64,000 nt of DNA, taken from positions 6,338,001 to 6,402,000 of the forward strand of contig JALJCS010000034.1 in NCBI GenBank assembly GCA_023055355.1, read 5' to 3'. Position 1 is the stretch's first letter. Each line of letters starts with the position of its first letter. Below are positions 45,643 through 59,060 of this stretch, piece after piece. This DNA is from Agelaius tricolor. Its lineage: Eukaryota > Chordata > Aves > Passeriformes > Icteridae. The translations under genes and the position numbers were made by a program. The notes beneath the pieces are model-generated. The model was not told the DNA's origin. It was given only the letters and a program-made list of their open reading frames with translations, and did not search any database.

Positions 45643-48600
45643 GCGCCCCCCACCTTTCCCCCCCCGCCCTTCGCTTCTTCTTCCCCCCCCCACCCCAACC
45701 TCGCCCCCGCGCGCCCAGGTGGCGTTTGCGGGAGCGGCGCGCGCGGGGTGGGGGGGGTCGCTCGCGCCGCCGCCTCACGGCTGAGGGCGGGAAAAGCGCC
45801 GGGAGCCCCGGCAGGCTCTGAGGGCGCCGCGATCGCAGGAGGCGCCTGTCCCCGCCACCGGCGGGAGGGTCGAAGGCCGGCCCGGCTTTGGGCCACCGCC
45901 GTACGGCCACGTCGTGCGGGGCCCGCTTGGCAGCTGCCGAGTGAGCGACACGTCTCCCTGCGCAGGGCTCTGGGGCGGCGGCGCTGCCCGCTCCGGTGGC
46001 ACAGGGCCAGTCTGTGGGGCGGAGGCGGCTCAGGGGGGATGCTCGGTGCTTAGGGTGAATGTGCTCGTCGTTTTCTGGCTGTCAGAAAACGGGGTGTTTG
46101 CTGGCATAGGGCTGGTGCAGTAGGATCGCCTCTCGTGCTGTGAAATGTATCACTGGCAGCACATAGATGGCTCTCGTATACCTCGTTAAGTACCACCCGT
46201 GCTGCTCGGGAGTGAGTTTGCTCAGTTACGTGAGGAGAAAGACTTCTTAAAGGTTTTGTTATTTCCAGGGGTTAGAGATGGTGCGTGTAGCTTGTCTCAG
46301 GAGAACACCTGCAGAGGAGGCAAAGACCTGGGAGCAGAATGGAGCCCTTGTGCACCTCTCGCTTGGTGAAGGTGCTCCCAAGCAGCACGGACCGGGTAAT
46401 ACAGCAGAGCCACTCTATGGATGTGCACCAGGGCTCAGGCAATGTAAGCCTGGCTCGGGCCACTCTCCCTGCGGCTGGAATGTGGTGCAGGGAGTAGCTC
46501 GGGCTTGAGGAACGCTGGTACTCCACGTAACTGCGGGGTGCTGAAGCATCCCTGCCCAATACCAGCTCTGGAGTAATTCACAATCGTGTAACTGAAATGT
46601 TTTCACAAAGCTGGGAAGACAGCGCAGGGGACTAAACCCAGTGGGAAATAACATTAAGGATACTTGGCATCTTCGTGAAGCCCCGAGTTTTCAACACCCT
46701 ATATAATGATTAGGTGTTTAATCTTCTGCCCTCTGAGCCGGTTCAGTAATGACTGCCTCTGTGAGGAAACAGGATAAAGTTCTTGCTAGTTAAAGACCTG
46801 CAATTAAACTACTTATCACTATTCTCCTTAACCTGGCTGGCTCTATTTATTACATGTCTAAGTAAACACTATTAAGAAAGTCCTTTTATCTGAACAAGTC
46901 ACAGCTTGATTGTGGTTAACAGCAGTTTTTATTACAGAATTATAACATGTGTAAATTGTCTGGGCACAGCTATGGTGCAGATCAGAAAAAGACAGTCGCA
47001 GTCTTATCTCTGGATTTCCTTCCCTCTTAAGTTTAATACAGATTTTTCCACATCATCTTAAAGTGTTCTCTTAACTACCTTTGTATTTTTTATTTTAGCA
47101 AGTGGTAAGAGATGTGAAGTACTTTCACCCATCTTCCTAGAAAGATCTTGCCTCTAAATTCACCCAGAGTGGGTAAATCATTCTACATGTTTGAAAACCA
47201 GTGGTTTCCCACTGCATGAATATGGTGATGCGGTAAATCCTGGCAGGAATACTTTAAAAAAGTCAGTGTGGCAACTCCAATAGTTCCTTTTAATCTTCAT
47301 TTTTTCCTGTTCTGGATGCCTTCTTAAGAGATTATATTGCTGCCTGGGCTTGGCTGGGGCACCTTGGCTTAGTTCTGTGAGCCACGGTGGCTCTTTTTGA
47401 TCCCCAGATAAGAGCTGGAAACCAAGAGGAATCTCAGGAACCCTCCCTAAGGACATGAAATCATTTAAAAAGACCACGTTTAGAAGAGTTGTACTTGAAA
47501 GAATTGAAGCAGTAGAAAATAGACAAACGCTAAATAAATCTGGATTAGACAATTTCCAAACCTCTCAAATGTTGTTACAGTGCTGTTAGCTTGACCTGCC
47601 AAGGAAATGCCAGCAAAGTTTCTCCACTGTGACTTTTCCCAGCGTTTCTTCCTTGCCTGACTGGTTTGCCGAGACAAGAAGTCTGTCCCTGCACAGTGTA
47701 AGAGTTACACAACTGATAAATGCTCTCCAGAAGCCTCTCAGCATTGCTGTGCTGCTCCTGCTGTTCTTTACCTGTGCTTCTCAGTGGTTATTTAGGGTGA
47801 TAAATATTTTATTTTGATCTAATTGACAGGCAGCTGTTGTAGATCCTGGTCTGTGATTGGGAAGCTCAGGTATAGCTAATGTGTGTGATGGCAGGTGTCA
47901 GGGGAGTTATTGCAGCAGTATGATTAAAGGAGTGAAAGTTGGGCTTTATGGGTTACCTGTGGGGTAAAAAAAAACCCCAGAATGTTTCAGATTCTGAGAT
48001 CCATGCACAGCTAGTTCATTCACATGGATTTGATCTGAACAGCAAACACAATAGTAATAATATTTACATATGACAGTTTCCCATGAAGTGCTTAGTAAGC
48101 CCTGAAAAAAATGTATGAAAGAAATTTCTAATTACAGATGCTATAGCTTTCGTTGTTCTTGAGTAATTGCTTAATTTTATAGGGTTTTTTTTCCCTGAGA
48201 AAATTCAGAGTACACCTAGAAAGTGAATAACTCATCACTGCATTCACATGCAGTCTCACCTTGTTCTGCTTCCTCATCTTATGGATAACTTATCCATTAG
48301 GAGGTGAATGCCTTGACTCAGAGTGATGCTGTTCACTTTTACTTTTCAAACACTGCTTATTGCAGCCTCTGGAAAGAAGACAACTCAGGGAAGAGCACAA
48401 GGAGAGCCCAGCTTTAAGGACAGAAATTGAACTCTGATGCCAACCACTCTCATGGCTGAGGCCTATTTTCCATTGATTTTGAAGCTGAAGAGACATCTCT
48501 TATTGTGCAAGGACAAGGCCACAGGATGGATTAGGAGGTGGACTGTGTGTGAAAGGAATGCAGGGGTTTCTGAGTCAATTTGGAGTCCCAGAACAATCAA

Positions 48601-49509
48601 TCAGCTCCATTGATCTGGGGTATTTTTAAACCCAGCTTAATGTGTGGGATGCACCGACCATTTTGTTTTAAGCTGATACAGCTTGGAAACACCGATGAGG
48701 TCAATGCAATGCTTGAGGTCTTATTTCAAGAGAGTACCTGCCTGGATTCCTTTGTACATATTTATTTCATATTTATTTCAAGTTCTACTATGTAGACCTA
48801 TGAAAAATCATTTAATATCATGTCTTATTATGAAGGACTGCCAAATTGTTCAGGAATTTCATTAAAAAACTTGAAAATACAGTATGAACAGTCACATAAC
48901 AAAATTCACGTTGGCCCACTGTGCAGCTTTGGGCTAGCAGAGAGTTAATATTCTTCAGACTTATTGGTGTGGAGCTCAGTTTTTCACTGGTAACAAATCA
49001 AGTGTTATTTCTTAGTCTTTACAAACCGTGTTTTCCATTTTAACTCTCTCGAGGGCTTATCCTTGTAGAATGCTGCTGTGTTGACATGTTTCATAGGATC
49101 AAAGTGGAGGAACCCATGTCTCAAGCCAAGATCCATTTTTTTCAGCCGTATCTGTTACAGTGTTGGTTTTTCCTGGAGAGATCAGCTTCTGTAAAGGGCA
49201 AAAGCCATTTGAGCTTACACACAAGTTTATGGCCTCTCTTCCATCTCAAAGTCCTCCTCATTATGGAGGAGGGAGAATGGTAAATACACAGCCAAGTGTA
49301 AATGTGCCACAGTAGTGACCTATATATTTTAAATAGGCACCATTCATACTGTTAGGTGCCTTTGCTTTTGTGTGCTGTCAGAATCTAGAACTGCATCATT
49401 CACACATAGTGGCAAATAGATTGAGATAGAGTTGTCATGATAATTAGACCTCTTCATTGGACAAAGCCTGTCAGGGTTCAAAGTCACCAAAAGTCAGTCT
49501 GTCCTTGTC

Positions 49510-49527
49510 TTTTTTTTTTTTTTTTTC
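49510..49527. repeat. Poly(T) tract
   Basis: A T-run of about 18 nt followed by a pyrimidine-rich stretch. Simple sequence. Confidence 0.85.
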
Positions 49528-52500
49528 CTTCTCCTTTTTGGGAGGGTGCGTGTGAAAACTGCACACATGCAGCTCCTGTTCTTTGGCGAGCGGTTCTAGC
49601 AAGGAGTGAATTGCTGAAGTCCTCTGTGGCAAAGTCCATGTTTGTTTCAGGGTTTGCCCTTTGTATTTGTCTATTTTTGATGAAGAAAGGGGAGGAAGCT
49701 GAGGAATACAGTCAGGTTTTGTGTATCAGGTAGGATCATTCACATCAGCAACTCATCAGTAGCCTTCCCACTTTCTAATAAATACTACCTATGAACTTCG
49801 TGCACAGCCAGAATTTTGTTTGGTTTGATTAATAAAGTTAATTTTTCTGGGTAGTTTCTGTTACTAGGATTCACATTCACTGGCACATGGTCCTGTCACC
49901 ACAGAGTCTACAAAGCCTTTTCACTGGCTGAGGACATTCCTGTACTGGAACACAACACCTTTTCATTTCTTAGACAGCACAGCCTTTGTGTTACAGTTTG
50001 CAAACTTGGGCCTTTATCAGGGAGAAGCCTGACAACATTTTTCTTTGAAATCTCAGATCAACAAATCCTCTTTCTCCAGTTTTGCAGGTACTCAGAGAAT
50101 GGAGGGACCAGTTAGGAGGCTGAGCAAAGCCTCTGCTACGGGTAGCAAGGAACTGTATCTCATTCCCAGTGACATTGCTGTGGAGATGCACAAGAGGAAC
50201 ACCAAATTGCAGACTTGCAGCAGGTACTACAGGAACAAAGGATAAGAAACTGACAATGGCATGAGGAAAAATGAGGGAATAAGGCACTTGCTAGAAGGGC
50301 AACAAAGAGTTTCCAGCATCTAAAGTTTATGTGCAGATACAAATTCTGTAAAGACTAATTACAAGGTCCCTGAGCAATAACTTGTATAGTGTAGCACATA
50401 AAAGTTATGACAGTGCATTTATAGAGTTTATTTTCACAGATTTCACTTTAGCTTTGGTCTGCCAAATTCCACTAGGTAGTTAAAACCAGGCTTTTGTCAG
50501 CTGACAGAAGGTTTGATAGCCTTGCTCTTAAACAATTCCTTTGAAATGTTTTTAATGTTAATTAAGTTGTTTATTTAGACATTTTTGTTCACTTCATCAT
50601 AAAGAAATGGCCATCATGCCATTTTCAGAATTTTTGAAGACAATTAAAGCAACTAACCTGCAAGATCCCCTGTAAGAGCATCCTGTGCTCACAGAAAAGC
50701 ACATGCCCAGATTTATGTTTAATTTGACATGCTATCTATAAAAGCAATCAACCCTATGGAAACCTTGCAATAATTCTGACACTATAAAGCTGAAATTTAT
50801 GGCCATCTAACCTAAAGCTTGTTAAAGAATAAGCAGCACAGGCTTATAAAAGCCTCATAACATACAGGCATGGTGGTTCCAAACCATTTTTCTAGCACCA
50901 AACCACCCTATCTGGCAGCCATAAACTGTTCCCTAAAATGGCCTCATCTGAATACACGTAGTCATTCTAATTTTAGTCTTCCTGATTTCTTTTCAAAAGC
51001 ATGGATGCTTCCCAAAAGTGTGAGTCAGCTCAAATCAACTCCCAACAAAAAGTTTACAAGATGCAAACCTCGTCAGAGTCCTCAGTTTCAGTTTCTCAAG
51101 TGGAGGTGCAAAATGAAGCAGGCTACAAATGAGTGTAAGCTGTTGATAGCATAAAAGGACGTGTTGTCCTGCCTGCCAAACCCAAGTTCTGTTTCAGCAG
51201 TGGCTGAGAACAATAGCTGATTTTTCTCTGCAGGTCTGACATTGTCTGGGACTTGCTCCTAAAATAATGTCAGGAGAAGGTAGATGAGGTTGACCCAAGT
51301 ATGTTAACAACTGCTAATTCACTGCAAGGAATGCTGCTGGTTCTGAGCAAGGCTCCAGTTTGTCCTTTCAGTGCTTGACACTGGAAAATAGTGGTGTTGG
51401 CATTGGTGTCACCAAATTCCTCAAGACATTCAGAACTGGACTTATATTTCTTCTGGGGGTGGAGTACTTCCTATGGTAGTTGATGTACACAAAACTTATT
51501 TGAGAAGACACAACCATATCCTTTTGGGAGTAATCTAGATCCTGTGATGAGAGGAGTGTAATTATGTGCATATAATGAATACATTAAGTATTTAAAGATT
51601 TGAAGGACAACTGGAAAGAAGAACAACAACATAATTTTTGTGTTTTGTTATGTTTTCTTGACTACTCTTTAGTCTGAGAATATCCAAGGCCAGATTCAGA
51701 ATTTCCAATTCACAAGTGAGGTACACTAGATACCTTGCAGATCAGTGGTTATTAAAGCCTTTTTGCAAGTAAGTAAATAATACTAAGAAATTAAAATAGG
51801 AGCCCTTGTCCTATGTTCTGCACTCACCTAGCAGGCCTGTGTGTGACCAATGAAAACACAAGACCCTGGAAAAGCAGGCTTGGTGTGTTTATATCCATCT
51901 GTTATCTCTGTACCCCTGTGTCTTCCTTTTGATTTTGAGTAATGACCAGGACTAGGCTGAAACTGAGTGAGAAATCCATGTTCCAAAGAGGCAATGCAAT
52001 ATTATAATTTAACAATCAGATTGTTAGAATTGGAAGCTGGACAGACATTAGACAGAAACAGCCTGGAGAGAGTCAGAGAGGTTGTCTTTAACACTGGTAA
52101 GGATTTGGGAACTTTGCTGTTAAAATCTGTGTTTGGTGCAGACTTGAGAAAGTAATCTCAGAGCCTAAACTTTTCCTCCAATGGTAACAGCAACCATGCA
52201 CTTGTATTAATTTGTGCTGAAAAGGGATTTAAGCATGCAGAGGTGCACAGGAGAGCTCAGCCACAGCTTAGAGCCTGTGCAGGACTTGGAGCTGTTGGAA
52301 GTCAGAGTAACCTGTTTCCTCTATTCCAGTGCTGTTCATGGCTGCAAAGAGGTGAAAAGTAGCCCAAAGGAACACATGAGTTTGTCTCCAGTGGTGCAGA
52401 TAGACTGCCAGTCCAACATCTTTATTGCAGAGGGATGTTACAGCCTGCTTTGCTGTGAGTTAGTTTCTGTACACACCACAAAGGTACACAATCAAGTACA

Positions 52501-53878
52501 CCAGTGTTATGAAAGGGACATTGGGACTCTCTGGAGATCGTGTTTTTCCCTACTTGAGGAACCATTATGCCATAGTAGACTCATTCCACAAAGTAGTTGG
52601 CAGGGAGATTTTCAAATATTTTTTCAAATATCTGTATTCTTTATTTGTGACCATCACAAAGTAATTAAAACTCAGTTAATATGTAAAGAAAATAAAGCAA
52701 TGTAAGTCTGTGGTTCTGCAGTAAGTCATATCAAATTTGTGAATGTGGGATTTCCTGGCAGTTGAAATTTGATCTCTATTGGTGTGAGCACACGACTGCA
52801 TTTTTACCAAATGAGCCAGAGCATATGTTACATTGTTTATTCAGGGTTTATGCCAGCTTTCTGTCAGTTGAGCTGGATAAATTATGCTTGATCCAGCACA
52901 AAGTTAGAGTGGTCCAAACAGACAGTATCTCATCTGATAGGACCTCTCCTGGGACAAAATTATTTCTTCAAGCTATTTACAATCACACAGAGTGATGGCC
53001 TACCACCCTAATATGCTATAAACCCTGCACAGACCTTAGAAAAATCTGTTTAAAGTCAAAGCATGTCTATAGCTGATTAGCTGTAAATAGACTGACAATT
53101 TTTTCCTCAGAGGGAAAGGAGGGGAAAGTCACAAATTCACATTATATTTTACACCTTAGGCAAGTACAGAAATGTTCCAGAATATGATTTGTATAGAAAT
53201 TTTGAGTGTACTCATGTGTAAATGTAAATAATGAGGTGGGGAAAAAATGAGTCATAGTGATAGTTAGAAACATAATTCTTGAAATTATTTGGTTAGGTTT
53301 GGGCCCATGTTGTGAAAGAAAAAGGATTTGATTTTGTGTGTCCCACCATGTTTCATCTTTTAAACAAGTAGCTTCCATGCCATATTATGAATACTTGGCA
53401 TTTCATTCTGAAGCTGAATTGTCATGACAATAGTTGTGGGAAGTAAAAATAGCAAAGCAGAACATTATAGAATGAACCCAATGATTTTTGAGATCTCCTA
53501 AGCTGGAGGGCTGAATCCATCAGAAAGTATATGCAGGTTTTACCAATTTGGATATAAAATTGGCTGAGGTCTATAAGACTTTGGTTGGGATTTTCTTAAT
53601 TTTCATTTAAATTTCATTAGAACTTATTAGCTTATTTTTGTCACTGCACCATTGTCAGTCTTTGGCCAGGAGTTGTGACTGACTGCAGTGCAACATTCAA
53701 TGCCAGCACTGCTTAGCATTGTTCAAACCACCCTGGCTACCTTTTTCTGTACTGCAGCCTTTACTGGGCTGGAACAGCAGTTTTTTGGGTGCTTGCTAGA
53801 CCAGCCTATGGAACTGATTTAACTGAAGAATAGCAGGAATTATGACAGCTGGCACTATCACTGGTTGGTTTTTTTGTT

Positions 53879-53895
53879 GGTTTTTTTTTTTTTTT
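53879..53895. repeat. Poly(T) tract
   Basis: A T-run preceded by GGTTTTTTTGTTGG. Simple sequence. Confidence 0.8.
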
Positions 53896-56800
53896 TCCTT
53901 CAAACTACCCAGTCTATGAAAACAGCAGACCTAGCAAAAGGGTATGATGGCAGTGTGGAATAAACTGACAGGAGTATTATTCCTGACAAACTTGAGGTAA
54001 GAGCATATCTGTACCTCTTTCCCAGTAGGAAAAGATATCTTGAAGTAGATGCACTCCTATGGATAGAAGAACCCTTGAAAAGTACAGCATGCACTGGGGG
54101 CTGTATGTTAGATTTGTTCTTGTATGACCACATCTATACCAGTGGTGCTGGTATAATTGTTAATTAAAATTCCCTCCTAATTGAGAGAGTGATGCTAATA
54201 AAACTTTTACAGGTACAACACCCCTAAAAATTGGAATCAGTAATCAATAAATAAAATACCCATCTACTGTAAACATTGCACACCCCAATTAAACAGGAAT
54301 TCCCATTATGCAGGTCTGAGTATGTGGAGCTGTTATTGTACTAAGCCAGCACTGTGGGGTAATGCAGAAGTTGCCTTTTAGAAGCCGAAGAGCCATTTTA
54401 CCTCCCTGCATACATTTTGGTGAACTTTCCAAAATCAGTCTTGGCACAACTGAAGCATCTTTAGCGTTCTTCCATTACTACTACTTCTACCACTATTACC
54501 TCTTTAGAGCTTGTGTTTGTTCTCCAAATGGGACCAGACTGTACTGAGAGATTGGTATTTCTAACCCAGTTTCCTGTGCAGGAATAATCTGGCAGCACAC
54601 CACAATTCAACTCCGACAAAGCACTCCCATCTCTCACTCCTGACAGACACAGGCTTGGACCCCAGACCATTCTCATGTAATCTGCACCAGCAGTGCCATT
54701 TTAGCTGCAATCACTTTACATTACATGCAAGTACTAAAGATGTACAAGAACTTTAAACATCCTTTGGGGTTGAATTTTGCAAAAAGCTCATCAACAGAAA
54801 ACACTTGCAAGCGATAGTTGCTGAAATATACCAAGTTAAGGGCTCATGATACATAGCATTTTGCTGCATATGAGGATACTTAACCCAAAAAGTGATTTAT
54901 ATATTTGACTTGTACCTGCAAGAGAAACACCTGCTGTGCTGTTTGTGATTCCAGTGCACTTGGCATGGAAGGATCCAGCTGCTGAGCAGCAGGCCTTATA
55001 GAGGCACTTTCTTAGGCAGGCTGCTGTGGATGCTCTCAGGAGTGACCACAAATCCTCAAGTAAAGGAACTGCTGAAGATTATTGAGTATGGCTGGCCCAG
55101 ATACTCCAAGAGGATCAAATCTCTTTGAATGATAGGGCCTGTTAATTTGGGGTAAACCAGGTGGGAATCAGAGTTGTGAAAAAAACAAAAAACCCTCCAT
55201 GCATGGGATTTCTCCTGGTGCATTTTCCTGTAAAATAATGGCAAATTTCTGTAACATCACACTCTAGGATCGGAATTTTCCTCTGCCTCTTCAGTGCCCT
55301 TCCCATAAATGCTGTGCTGAACTCCTAAGTGTTCTTGCTCTTTGCATAGAAATGGCAGAAGTACAGGGAGGACTAGAATTCAATTTTTTTGAGCCCACTT
55401 GTGAACTGAGCTTGGTCACAGGCCTTGGTGCAACATCACATTAGAGCAGAAGATGTGAAGATTCCCAAAAAGAAAACTCACACACGCTGGGCCTTTATCG
55501 GAATTCAAAATATACAGGATATTTTAAAAATACATTGACAGTTTACTCTTCCATTTTGGACATGGACAATATGGGAGAGAATAGTGGGATGTGACTGAGG
55601 AATATACCAAGGGATTTTTGGTATTCTTGTAACATGTGATGTGTACAGGTTTTGTGTAGGTCTAATTAGCCTTTTTTAGATAGAAATCTCTAAAAACCCC
55701 ATAGCTCTCACATTGCACTAGTGAAGCAAAATGCACAGAAACAATTTTACACAATTTATAATTATATACAATTATTATAATTGCTATGCTGTTAACTCCC
55801 AGTGTGCTTAGATCTCATTGCACAGAAATGATAATCACACACCTAATTTAGGCTTTGTCCACAGATGATAGGAAAGGAATTCCCCCAAACAAAAAGTGCT
55901 TGGAAAGGCTATAATGCAAGGCAAAACCACATTCTGATTTCCTGAGTAAGTCTCTTAAGGTCTTCCAGCCTTACAGAAAATAATAATATTGTTCTTATAA
56001 AGAAGTATTTATTTTACTTCTTTTTTTTGTAGACAGTTTGTGGTAATTGGGAGTGGGACTGCAGCAGAGCCTCATCCCCAATGGGCTGCAGGTGTGAGCA
56101 GCAGGTGAGCAGCATTGAATGCCCAGGGGCACTGACCAAGCACCAAAGGGAGCAGAGGGCACACAGGTGCAGGGCATCAACAGGAGGGGATCAAAGGCTG
56201 GGCTGAAGGACAAGAAGGGCAGATCCTTGCAGCTTTCTGAAGTGATGGGGTGTTACTCTGTGTGGGCAGACACCAGAAGCCTTCTGATGAGGTAAGGTGT
56301 TACTGTGGATGGGAGAATGCTTAAAGCTGCCTGAAATTGCATGGTGGCCATCTCAACTGCAACATTTTTTTGGTTTGGAAAGATAAGGCTTTTTACTTAT
56401 CCTTATCCTTCTCAATTTTTCCTGAATTGCACTTAAGCTTCCTTAATATCAAGGCTTCCCATAAGCTCTCTTCTAAGAAGTGCTAAGAAAGAGTGAGAGC
56501 ATTTCCTGTGCTATAAACAAGCTCCTGTTTCCCTCACTGCTCTGATGCAACTAGTAGCAGTGTCAGAGCTATGGGTGTTTCCTTAATTTCCAAAGCATTT
56601 GGAATGAGAGGTGGGAAAATGTGTGCTACATTGTCAGGAAAGAGGCTCAAAACCTTTGCTACAATCTGAAATTGAACAGAACTCTTCACCTTGCTTGTGT
56701 TCCTTCTAAACACTGAGCTTCTCCAAGCCACCTGTTACTATCAAGTTCTTACCTGTTGTAGTTTAGTGGGGAATTCAAGTTAAAAATAAGGGGATTTTTT

Positions 56801-56959
56801 TTTTTTTGGCAACCTTAAGAGCTTGAGGAAATGGATAAGTGATAAAAGGGATAGACTGAGGCTTTGCTTTTTTGACCACTTTTTGGAGTTGTTCCTGAGC
56901 TATTACCTCATTGAAATCCTTAGAGCCTCATCAGTCATGCCCATGGTATTCCTTGGTGA

Positions 56960-57055
56960 CAGAATTGCAGACTAATTTAATTTGAAGGGATCCTGGAGGT
57001 CACTTGGTCAATCTCAGACCAAACCAGGGCCATTTGAGATGACATTAACTGGGGC
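56960..57055 (-). mobile_element. Old CR1 3' fragment (antisense)
   Basis: TTTGAAGGGATCCTGGAGGT then CACTTGGTCAATCTCAGACC and AAACCAGGGCCATTTGAGA resemble the reverse complement of CR1 3' ends (GGAAGGGACCTCTGGAGGTC ATCTGGTCCAACC ... CAGGGCCAC). It is heavily diverged, so the call is moderate. Confidence 0.5.
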
Positions 57056-58689
57056 TTTATCCTGTGGAGTTTTGAAGGATGGAGAGTCAAGAGACACCTT
57101 TGGACTATCTTTCTCTATTTTTTCTCTTTTTTTTTTAAGTTTTCCCACAGTAGGTGTTCTGTCTGGCCTACAATCCATCTCTCCTGCTATCTAATCTATG
57201 ACCAAGACCATTTTAGGAAGTAATTTTATCTTTTCAGAATCTGCTGCACTTGTCTGTTCTTCAGCTCTTGGGCTCTGATGTTCACGGAGCACAACTGGCA
57301 GGAAATCTTGAGTCAGACACCACAGAGTTATCATTGGAATCCTTCTGGATTTTAAAACCAGGGAGGATTTTGTGTAGTGCTTTGGACAAGGTTTTAGTAT
57401 GATTCCCACTGAACAGCTGAGCTGAGCAATACCTTTTGCTAAGGGTAGTCAGGAGGGCCAAGGTTTGCCCTTTGGTGGAAGCCAAATTTGATACGTCTTT
57501 CTTTTGTTTTCCTTTAGGCTGGTGATTTGCAGTCAGGTGCTAGGAGCATCTCTCCAATCCCAGCTCTACTCCCAGAAATGCAGGCAAATTCCCTCCCAAA
57601 CACTGCTGAAGGATTACTGCTGCCTCAACTTACTGCAGTACTTAGAGCTGTGGACCATAGCCCTGTAGGAGGCCAGTGCACATGCAGGTAAGCAATGCCA
57701 GGATGACAGCAGTGAATGTATTGTTCCATGCACCCTTTTGCCAGCAGCAGCCTGTTTCCAGGCATTGCCAGGACCCACCTCAACTGCCAGCTGCTTGTTC
57801 CTGAAACCCTTTCAGCTGTGCCAACACAGCTGTATGTGTTTATGTTTGGAAACTTATTCAGGTTAAACTGACTAATAATGCTTTTAAAAAAAATTTCTCT
57901 TATACCTGATTAGAGATTGCCAGGGTGCCCTTACAGATAGTTGTGTTGATAAAAGTCATATGGCCTTTGAGAGGACAGGCAGCAAGGAAGGAAAAAATTG
58001 TTGAGAGTACCTTAAGTCAGTCCTGCTGCCAAAGGCCATGTCTGTCCAAATTTACAGCCCTGTGGTGCTGCTGCTGACAGCTGAGCTGTTGCCATTGTGT
58101 CCATCTTACAGTCAGCCTCTGCAATGCTGCCAGGTACTCCTAACAAATTGCTCATCAACAGTGGCAAGCTAAAGGTTAAATTTCAAGAATGCAGTGCAAA
58201 GGGGTGCCTCATAAATGTGTGAAGTTTTTTTAAAAGGAATTCCTGGCTCTTTACAAGCACTGTGCTGCTGAATTTGCAGAGTGATGCTCTTCACAGTTGT
58301 GGAATAGAATCTGAATTAGGAGTGTATTTAAAACTGAGGTCCTCATTTAAATTTTTATGTTAATTTTAGTCTTCCACTGATGTCACACAAGTGTACAGCA
58401 GGGATAATTTTACTGAAATCACAGGCATAGCTGTGTCCCTTGTGAAGTAATTTCTACCTGTGTAAAATGCATGTGAAGTGTTACTAAATCAAGTCAGCAT
58501 TTTTTATTGTCTTGACACCCATATTGCAGTGATGTAAATTGTTGCAATATGAGGCATCAGTGAATAAAATTGCACTAGAATAAAAGTCTCGTGTCAGAAT
58601 TTGATCCCATATAAGTGTTTAGTACTGTTGTTTTAATGGAACATTGCAAAATTGAAAAATCATTAGTAGTCCTGCCAATGCTTTAGCAT

Positions 58690-59060
58690 TTAAAAGGTCC
58701 TATTTTCTATTTCCCCGTAGTCCCTTTATGCCACTCCATTAGTTTAAAAAGGCTATAAAGAGAGCACGTTTAGCCACTCGGGAATATTTTCATTTCTGTG
58801 TTACTCTTGCCTTTGGCATAGTAGATACGTTAGGTTGTGGCTGAGGAGAAAGGGTCACGGCTGGCCCGCCCCCTCGTTCCAGCTATTCCTGGCTGCTGGA
58901 ACAGCTCCTGGGGGCCCCAGGCTGCCAATTGTACTAAAATCGCTGGTAGCCTTAAGACTATTCAAGGAGTAATTAGCTACCAAATGTGGGTAATTGTGAC
59001 AGAGTCTAGCTAATACTGCTTTTGTCTAACGGACTAATTAAAGGCTGCACATAGAAGAAG
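58690..59060. promoter_or_regulatory. Candidate conserved non-coding element
   Basis: The stretch combines two TAATTA cores (58970-58975, 59035-59040), TAATTG and CTAATAC sites, and a compact GC-richer block (about 58850-58920) in an otherwise AT-rich desert, without repeat features. That composition is typical of developmental enhancers, but conservation cannot be seen from one sequence. Confidence 0.3.

Larger units (their letters stand above)
45030..46060 (-). promoter_or_regulatory. PGRMC2: CpG-island promoter of PGRMC2
   Basis: Very GC- and CpG-rich, covering exon 1 and about 650 bp upstream. It contains clustered GC boxes (about 45515-45532), a CCAAT box on the gene strand (45491-45497) and an NRF1-type palindrome (45633-45642). 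No TATA box. The transcription start probably lies between 45410 and 45650. Confidence 0.8.

Noticed and set aside
45034..46053. 339-codon + strand open frame opposite PGRMC2 exon 1
   Set aside because: It is the antisense shadow of PGRMC2 exon 1 and its GC-rich promoter, with a low-complexity Pro/Arg/Ala peptide.
52214..52705. 163-codon open frame in the gene desert
   Set aside because: It starts with GTG, has no recognisable domain, no splice context and biased composition only by chance. I could not link it to a retroviral or host family.
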